The notes beneath the pieces were generated by a model. It was not told the origin of the DNA. It did not search any database and saw only the letters and a program-made list of their open reading frames with translations. Shown piece by piece: positions 42,705 to 46,365 of a stretch of 46,365 bases of DNA. Within the stretch, counting starts at the first letter, position 1. Every line of letters begins with the position of its first letter. The DNA comes from Acidovorax sp. Root219. GTDB taxonomy: Bacteria > Pseudomonadota > Gammaproteobacteria > Burkholderiales > Burkholderiaceae_C. The stretch covers positions 151,817 through 198,181 of the forward strand of contig NZ_LMIJ01000046.1 of assembly GCF_001428665.1 (NCBI RefSeq), written 5' to 3'. The position numbers were made by a program, and so were the translations under genes.

Positions 42705-43532
42705 TCAGCGCCGGTGCGTAGCGCCCGGTGGCGAGGGGGTGCGGTGCGCCACGGGCACGGTGGCTGCGTTGCGCTGGCGCGCGGTGCGCCACGCGGGCTC
42801 CAGCAGGCGCATGCCGTGCACGCGCTTGACGGCCACCAGGAAGTACCCGGCGCCGAAAATCGGCCACCACTTCTCGCCCAGCGGGTCCAGCCAGCCAAAG
42901 CGCTCGATCCACTGGCTGCTGCGCACCGCAGGACAATAACAGCCAAACCGGGCCGATTCGACCTCGAAGCTCAACAACCGCAACCAGTCGCGCAGGCGGC
43001 GGTAGCCGATGAACTCGCCCACGTCGGGCAGGTAGAGCGAGCCGCGGCCGAAGCGGCCGTACAGCCGCGCACGCCGCTGGCGCAGGCCCCACAGGCTCAT
43101 GGGGTTCAGGCCGCTGATGACCACGCGCCCTTCGGGTACGAGCACGCGCGCCACTTCGCGCAGGGCGGCGTGGGGGTCGATGCTCAGCTCCAGCGTATGG
43201 GGCAGCACCACCAGGTCGAGGCTGGCTTCGGCAAATGGCAGGGCCACCGGCTCGGCCAGCAGCGCGATGGCCTGGCGCGGCGTACCATCCTCGCGCAGGC
43301 CGGGCTCGGCGGCCAGGCCCCCCTCGCCCACGGCCTCCTGCCCCAGCGCCAGCCATTGGTAGGGCATGCGGTTGGCACGCAGGCCGTCCAGCAGGGGCAT
43401 GCCCAGCTGCACGGCGTGGTAGCCAAAGAGGTCCGCCACCGCCTCATCCAGGCGGGCTTGCTCCCAGGCCAGCAGGTAACGGCCGGGCGGGGAATCGAAC
43501 CAGTGGTGCAAACCTATAATTTGATCGCTCAT
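42705..43532 (-). CDS. YafS-like class I SAM-dependent methyltransferase
   Basis: A 275-residue methyltransferase of the YafS type. It lacks the classical motif I GxGxG but keeps ALPFAEASLDLVVLPHTLELSIDPHAALREVARVLVPEGRVVISGLNP, the post-I/II/III region (about 92-140). LWGLRQ and the GAGYFLVAVKR C-terminus are also family features. Missing glycine-loop residues leave catalytic competence open. The position next to rnhA and divergent from gloB is the arrangement known from E. coli yafS. Its ATG overlaps that of gloB by two bases. Function unknown. Confidence 0.88.
   Translation of the reverse strand: MSDQIIGLHHWFDSPPGRYLLAWEQARLDEAVADLFGYHAVQLGMPLLDGLRANRMPYQWLALGQEAVGEGGLAAEPGLREDGTPRQAIALLAEPVALPFAEASLDLVVLPHTLELSIDPHAALREVARVLVPEGRVVISGLNPMSLWGLRQRRARLYGRFGRGSLYLPDVGEFIGYRRLRDWLRLLSFEVESARFGCYCPAVRSSQWIERFGWLDPLGEKWWPIFGAGYFLVAVKRVHGMRLLEPAWRTARQRNAATVPVAHRTPSPPGATHRR
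43515..43520 (+). promoter_or_regulatory. Perfect -10 hexamer just upstream of gloB
   Basis: TATAAT ends 10 nt before the gloB ATG, so transcription from it would start around 43527 and leave a leader of only a few bases. No -35 match and no Shine-Dalgarno are seen. A leaderless gloB transcript is the direct implication if this promoter is used. Confidence 0.45.
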
Positions 43533-44307
43533 GAACCTGCTACCGCTGCCCGCCTTTGCCGACAACTACATCTGGATGCTGCACGACGCACGCCAGGCCA
43601 TTGTGGTCGACCCGGGAGATCCCGCACCGGTACAGAAGGCTTTGCACGACCTGGGACTGCGATTGCAGGCCATTCTAGTCACGCACCACCACAACGATCA
43701 CGTCGGCGGGGTGGACGTGCTGCGCGAGGCCACGGGCGCCACCGTTTACGGCCCGGCCCGCGAGAAAGTCCCCGAGCCGCTGGTGCGCCTGGCCGCTGGC
43801 GACAAGGTGGACGTGGCCGGCCTGCACTTCACGGTGCTGGACGTGCCGGGCCACACGGCCGGGCACATCGCCTACTACGGTGCGGACATGGGGGGCACGC
43901 CGGTACTGTTCTGCGGCGACACGCTGTTTTCGGGCGGTTGCGGGCGCCTGTTCGAGGGCACACCGGCGCAGATGCTCGACTCGCTCGACCAGCTGGCGGC
44001 CCTGCCCGGCAACACCAGGGTGTGTTGTGCGCACGAATACACACTCTCGAACCTTAAATTCGCGCGTGCCGTGGAACCCGGCAACCAGGATCTGGTCCAC
44101 TACCTCGGCTGGTGCGAAGCACAGCGGGCGCAAGGCCTGCCCACCCTGCCATCGAACATTGCGCAAGAGCGCAGTATCAACCCCTTCCTGCGCGTGCGCG
44201 AAGCCGAGGTGCGCGAAGCAGCGCAGCGGTTCGACCTGCAGGCAGATCAACACGACGCAGTGGCCGTACTGGCGGCACTGCGCCAATGGAAAAACGAGTT
44301 TCGATGA
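43531..44307 (+). CDS. gloB: Hydroxyacylglutathione hydrolase (glyoxalase II)
   Basis: A 258-residue binuclear metallo-beta-lactamase-fold enzyme hydrolysing S-lactoylglutathione to lactate and glutathione, the second step of methylglyoxal detoxification. The metal motif is Thr51-His52-x-His54-x-Asp56-His57. Further ligands are GHTAGHI, CGDTLFSGGCGRLFEG and CAHEYTLSNLKFA. The C-terminal substrate-binding region (RERSINPFLR-type) is present. Length matches bacterial GloB. Its stop overlaps the mltD start (ATGA). Confidence 0.97.
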   Translation: MNLLPLPAFADNYIWMLHDARQAIVVDPGDPAPVQKALHDLGLRLQAILVTHHHNDHVGGVDVLREATGATVYGPAREKVPEPLVRLAAGDKVDVAGLHFTVLDVPGHTAGHIAYYGADMGGTPVLFCGDTLFSGGCGRLFEGTPAQMLDSLDQLAALPGNTRVCCAHEYTLSNLKFARAVEPGNQDLVHYLGWCEAQRAQGLPTLPSNIAQERSINPFLRVREAEVREAAQRFDLQADQHDAVAVLAALRQWKNEFR

Positions 44308-45875
44308 AAATTGTGCACATCGCGTGCCTGGCCGGCATGCTCTGGCTGACCGGCTGCGCCACCACCGGAACCGACACCACCGTGGCGGGCGGCGCGTCCG
44401 ACGGCCCTGCCACCCCCACCAACAACAAGGCGCCTGCGCGCCCCGCGCACACGCCGCTCATCCCGAACGGGCCGCTGCAGCCCATCATGGCGGTGAACAC
44501 CTTCAACGGCGGCGGCGTGGCATCGCTCTCGGCCCCGGCCGACCTGTGGGACCGCATACGGCGCGGCTTTGCCATGCCCGACCTGCAGCACGAGCTGGTG
44601 CAGGACCGCGAGCAGTGGTATGCCACGCGGCCAGACTACATCCAGCGCATGACGGAGCGCTCGAGCAAGTACCTGTTCCACATCGTCGAAGAACTGGAAC
44701 GCCGGGGCATGCCGACCGAGCTGGCGCTGCTGCCCTACATCGAGAGCGCGTTCAACCCCCAGGCGGTGTCGAGCGCCAAGGCGGCGGGCATGTGGCAGTT
44801 CATGCCGGCCACGGGCAACTATTTCGACCTCAAGCAGAACGCCTTTCGCGATGACCGGCGCGACGTGCTGGCATCGACCCGCGCAGCGCTCGACTACCTG
44901 CAGAAGCTGCACGGCATGTTCGGCGACTGGCACCTGGCCCTGGCCGCCTACAACTGGGGTGAAGGCAGCGTGGGCCGCGCCATTGCGCGCAACCAGAAGG
45001 CGGGCCTGGGCACCAGCTACACCGACCTGAACATGCCGGCCGAGACCCGGCTGTATGTGCCCAAGCTGCAGGCGGTGAAGAACATCGTGGCCAACCCCGA
45101 TGCCTTCAAGGCCGAGCTGCCGCTGATCGAGAACCACCCCTACTTCCAGACGGTGGACATCACCCACGACATTGACGTGGCGCTGGTGGCCACGCTCTCG
45201 GGCATCCGCGAGGACGATTTCCGCGCGCTCAACCCCTCGTACAAGCGCCCCGTGATCCTGGCGGCCGGCACACCGCAGATTTTGCTGCCCTGGGACAATG
45301 CCAAGGTCTTCCAGCGCAACCTGGAAGCGCGCCGCGAAGGCCAGTACGCCAGCTGGACGGTATGGTCCGTGCCCACCACCATGACGGTGGCCGATGCCGC
45401 CCAGCGCACCGGCATGAGCGAGAACGACCTGCGCGCCATGAACAACATCCCGCCGCGCATGCTGATCAAGGCCGGCTCGGCACTGATGGTGCCGCGCTCG
45501 GTGACCACGCGCGAGGACGTCTCATCGCACCTGGCGGACAACGGCCAACTGGCATTCGCCCCCGAAATCGTCACCCGCCGCACCACGGTGCGCGCCCGCA
45601 AGGGCGAAACCGTGGCCAGCGTGGCCAAGCGCTACAACCTGAGCACCAGCAACGTGGCCGACTGGAACGACGTCAAGGCCAGCGCCGCCTTCAAGCTGGG
45701 CCAGCAGATCGTGGTCTACCTGCCGGTGCGCGCCGCGGTGGCAGCTGCCACCCAGGTGCGATCCTCGAACGTGCGCAACGTGGTCCAGGCCCGCGGCAAG
45801 CAAAGCGCAGCCAAGGCCCCGGCCTCAGCCCCCGCCAAGCGCGGCGGCACGCCATCGAAGGTCAAGAAGCGCTGA
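44304..45875 (+). CDS. mltD: Membrane-bound lytic murein transglycosylase D-like lipoprotein
   Basis: A 523-residue enzyme cleaving the MurNAc-GlcNAc bond of peptidoglycan with 1,6-anhydro product formation. A lipoprotein signal with lipobox LTGC puts acylated Cys18 at the mature N-terminus. The SLT domain has catalytic Glu147 (LPYIESAFNPQAVSSAKAAG), MWQFMPATG and LAAYNWGEG. At the C-terminus one clear LysM (ARKGETVASVAKRYNLSTSNV, about 430-475) and a degenerate one before it bind glycan. A basic Lys/Ala-rich tail ends the protein. Start 44304 overlaps the gloB stop; an ATG 18 nt upstream would disrupt the signal peptide. A palindromic repeat follows at 45929. Confidence 0.93.
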   Translation: MKIVHIACLAGMLWLTGCATTGTDTTVAGGASDGPATPTNNKAPARPAHTPLIPNGPLQPIMAVNTFNGGGVASLSAPADLWDRIRRGFAMPDLQHELVQDREQWYATRPDYIQRMTERSSKYLFHIVEELERRGMPTELALLPYIESAFNPQAVSSAKAAGMWQFMPATGNYFDLKQNAFRDDRRDVLASTRAALDYLQKLHGMFGDWHLALAAYNWGEGSVGRAIARNQKAGLGTSYTDLNMPAETRLYVPKLQAVKNIVANPDAFKAELPLIENHPYFQTVDITHDIDVALVATLSGIREDDFRALNPSYKRPVILAAGTPQILLPWDNAKVFQRNLEARREGQYASWTVWSVPTTMTVADAAQRTGMSENDLRAMNNIPPRMLIKAGSALMVPRSVTTREDVSSHLADNGQLAFAPEIVTRRTTVRARKGETVASVAKRYNLSTSNVADWNDVKASAAFKLGQQIVVYLPVRAAVAAATQVRSSNVRNVVQARGKQSAAKAPASAPAKRGGTPSKVKKR

Positions 45876-45928
45876 GCTCCAGGGGTTGGGGCTTTTTGCC
45901 AGACGGGGCAGCCCCACTCTCACGAGTT

Positions 45929-46019
45929 GCTGAAAAAGCTTCCTGGCTAGGCGCCTCGTCGCAGACAGTACTGAAAGTACGGCAAGACGAGGCAACGACG
46001 CCAGGGAGGTTTTCTCAGC
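45929..46019. repeat. 91-bp palindromic repeat element (REP/BIME-like)
   Basis: The two halves are imperfect inverted copies centred at 45974, with apex stem GTACT-GAA-AGTAC. Left arm GCTGAAAAAGC...CCTGG and right arm CCAGGG...TTTTCTCAGC pair at the ends, and GCCTCGTC/GACGAGGC pair in the middle. It lies between the convergent mltD and DUF3096 genes and could act as a two-way terminator. A second partial copy is at the window end. Confidence 0.8.
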
Positions 46020-46031
46020 GGCTCACCCCCC

Positions 46032-46184
46032 TCAGAGCTTGAGGGAATGCATGCCCATCAGTCCTAGTACTCCCATGACGATGAGGTAGATGGCCACAAT
46101 GGTGCTGAGCAGGCGCGGCATGACGAGGATGAGGATGCCCGCGATCAGGGAGACGAGCGGGCCGATGCTGAGGGAGAATGCCAT
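46032..46184 (-). CDS. Small hydrophobic DUF3096-like protein
   Basis: A 50-residue protein (MAFSLSIGPLVSLIAGIL...) with two hydrophobic segments split by the PRLLSTIVAIYLIVMGVLGL core of DUF3096. AAGGA lies 8 nt ahead of the ATG. It is convergent with mltD across the palindromic repeat. Members are predicted two-helix membrane peptides of unknown role. Confidence 0.8.
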   Translation of the reverse strand: MAFSLSIGPLVSLIAGILILVMPRLLSTIVAIYLIVMGVLGLMGMHSLKL

Positions 46185-46331
46185 GGAGAAATCCTTGGTG
46201 GGTAGGAAGTTGGTGTGCCGAGCCTACGGCAAACCGGATGCCGGCCAATGTAAGCCATCTTCCCGTCCCGAAAGCGCAGAAGGCGCTTGATGCGCAGGCA
46301 GTCTCATACGGATTTGCATTCAATCGTATAA

Positions 46332-46365
46332 CTAGGCGGGAAGCCGCAGACAGTGCTGTAGCACG
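46332..46365. repeat. Second, truncated copy of the palindromic repeat
   Basis: CTAGGCG-N7-GCAGACAGT matches the first element at an offset of 385 bp. The apex stem here is GTGCT-GT-AGCAC: relative to copy 1 an A-T pair has become G-C on both sides, and the loop is one base shorter. The outer left arm of copy 1 is not recognisable before 46332, and the right half lies outside the window. Confidence 0.65.

Overview
The window is high-GC proteobacterial chromosome. It carries no rRNA, tRNA, insertion sequence, prophage or CRISPR array that I can recognise. Bug-type (tripartite tricarboxylate) solute receptors, DUF1631, DUF2889 and DUF962 proteins, a UbiG ubiquinone methyltransferase and the general protein style point to a betaproteobacterium of the Comamonadaceae (Acidovorax-like). 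That assignment is inference from protein families, not from a marker gene.

Layout. 1-3.9 kb: the 5' part of a chemotaxis receptor gene, then soluble pyrophosphatase (ppa) divergent from the membrane H+-pumping pyrophosphatase (hppA). 4-13.2 kb: a small VOC protein, then a TetR regulator divergent from an apparent operon of a di-iron-type metal-dependent hydrolase, a TolC-like outer-membrane factor, an HlyD-type adaptor and two ABC-2 permeases with no ATPase gene, followed by a DUF1631 protein. Two identical palindromes flank the shared TetR promoter. 13.2-15.5 kb: a BASS-family transporter, a DUF962 membrane protein and a Crp/Fnr regulator. 15.6-18.5 kb: aldehyde dehydrogenase, DUF2889 protein and a short-chain dehydrogenase. 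18.5-22.1 kb: molybdenum cofactor genes moaA, mobA, moeA and a thioredoxin-like protein.

22.1-23.7 kb: ubiG and a DCC-family protein, divergent from an ArsR-type regulator across a very AT-rich palindromic operator. 23.7-30.9 kb: a hexarate catabolic cluster made of a Bug receptor, an L-talarate/galactarate dehydratase (enolase superfamily), galactarate dehydratase GarD, a Tat-exported SMP-30 type protein and an SDR. It is divergent from a LacI regulator, with two near-identical 20-bp operators between them. The two dehydratases are unrelated in sequence and should yield the same keto-deoxy sugar acid; the downstream enzymes for that product are not here. 30.9-35.2 kb: an MFS exporter, a PhnB-like VOC protein, a PEBP-family protein, an AraC regulator and a glutathione S-transferase. 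35.2-36.5 kb: a lone PLD-type nuclease-like gene of clearly lower GC, probably acquired. 36.6-42.1 kb: enoyl-CoA hydratase and an RND efflux pump (adaptor plus permease).

42.2-46.4 kb: rnhA and a YafS-like methyltransferase, divergent from gloB and an MltD-like lytic transglycosylase. This arrangement is known from E. coli, here without dnaQ. The divergent start codons overlap in a single CATG. The end holds a 91-bp palindromic repeat, a 50-residue DUF3096 protein and the beginning of a second copy of the repeat with a compensatory stem change. Most of the window is ordinary chromosome. The least explained parts are the ATPase-less exporter cassette, the PLD orphan, the aldehyde dehydrogenase/DUF2889/SDR cassette and several strong operator or hairpin structures.
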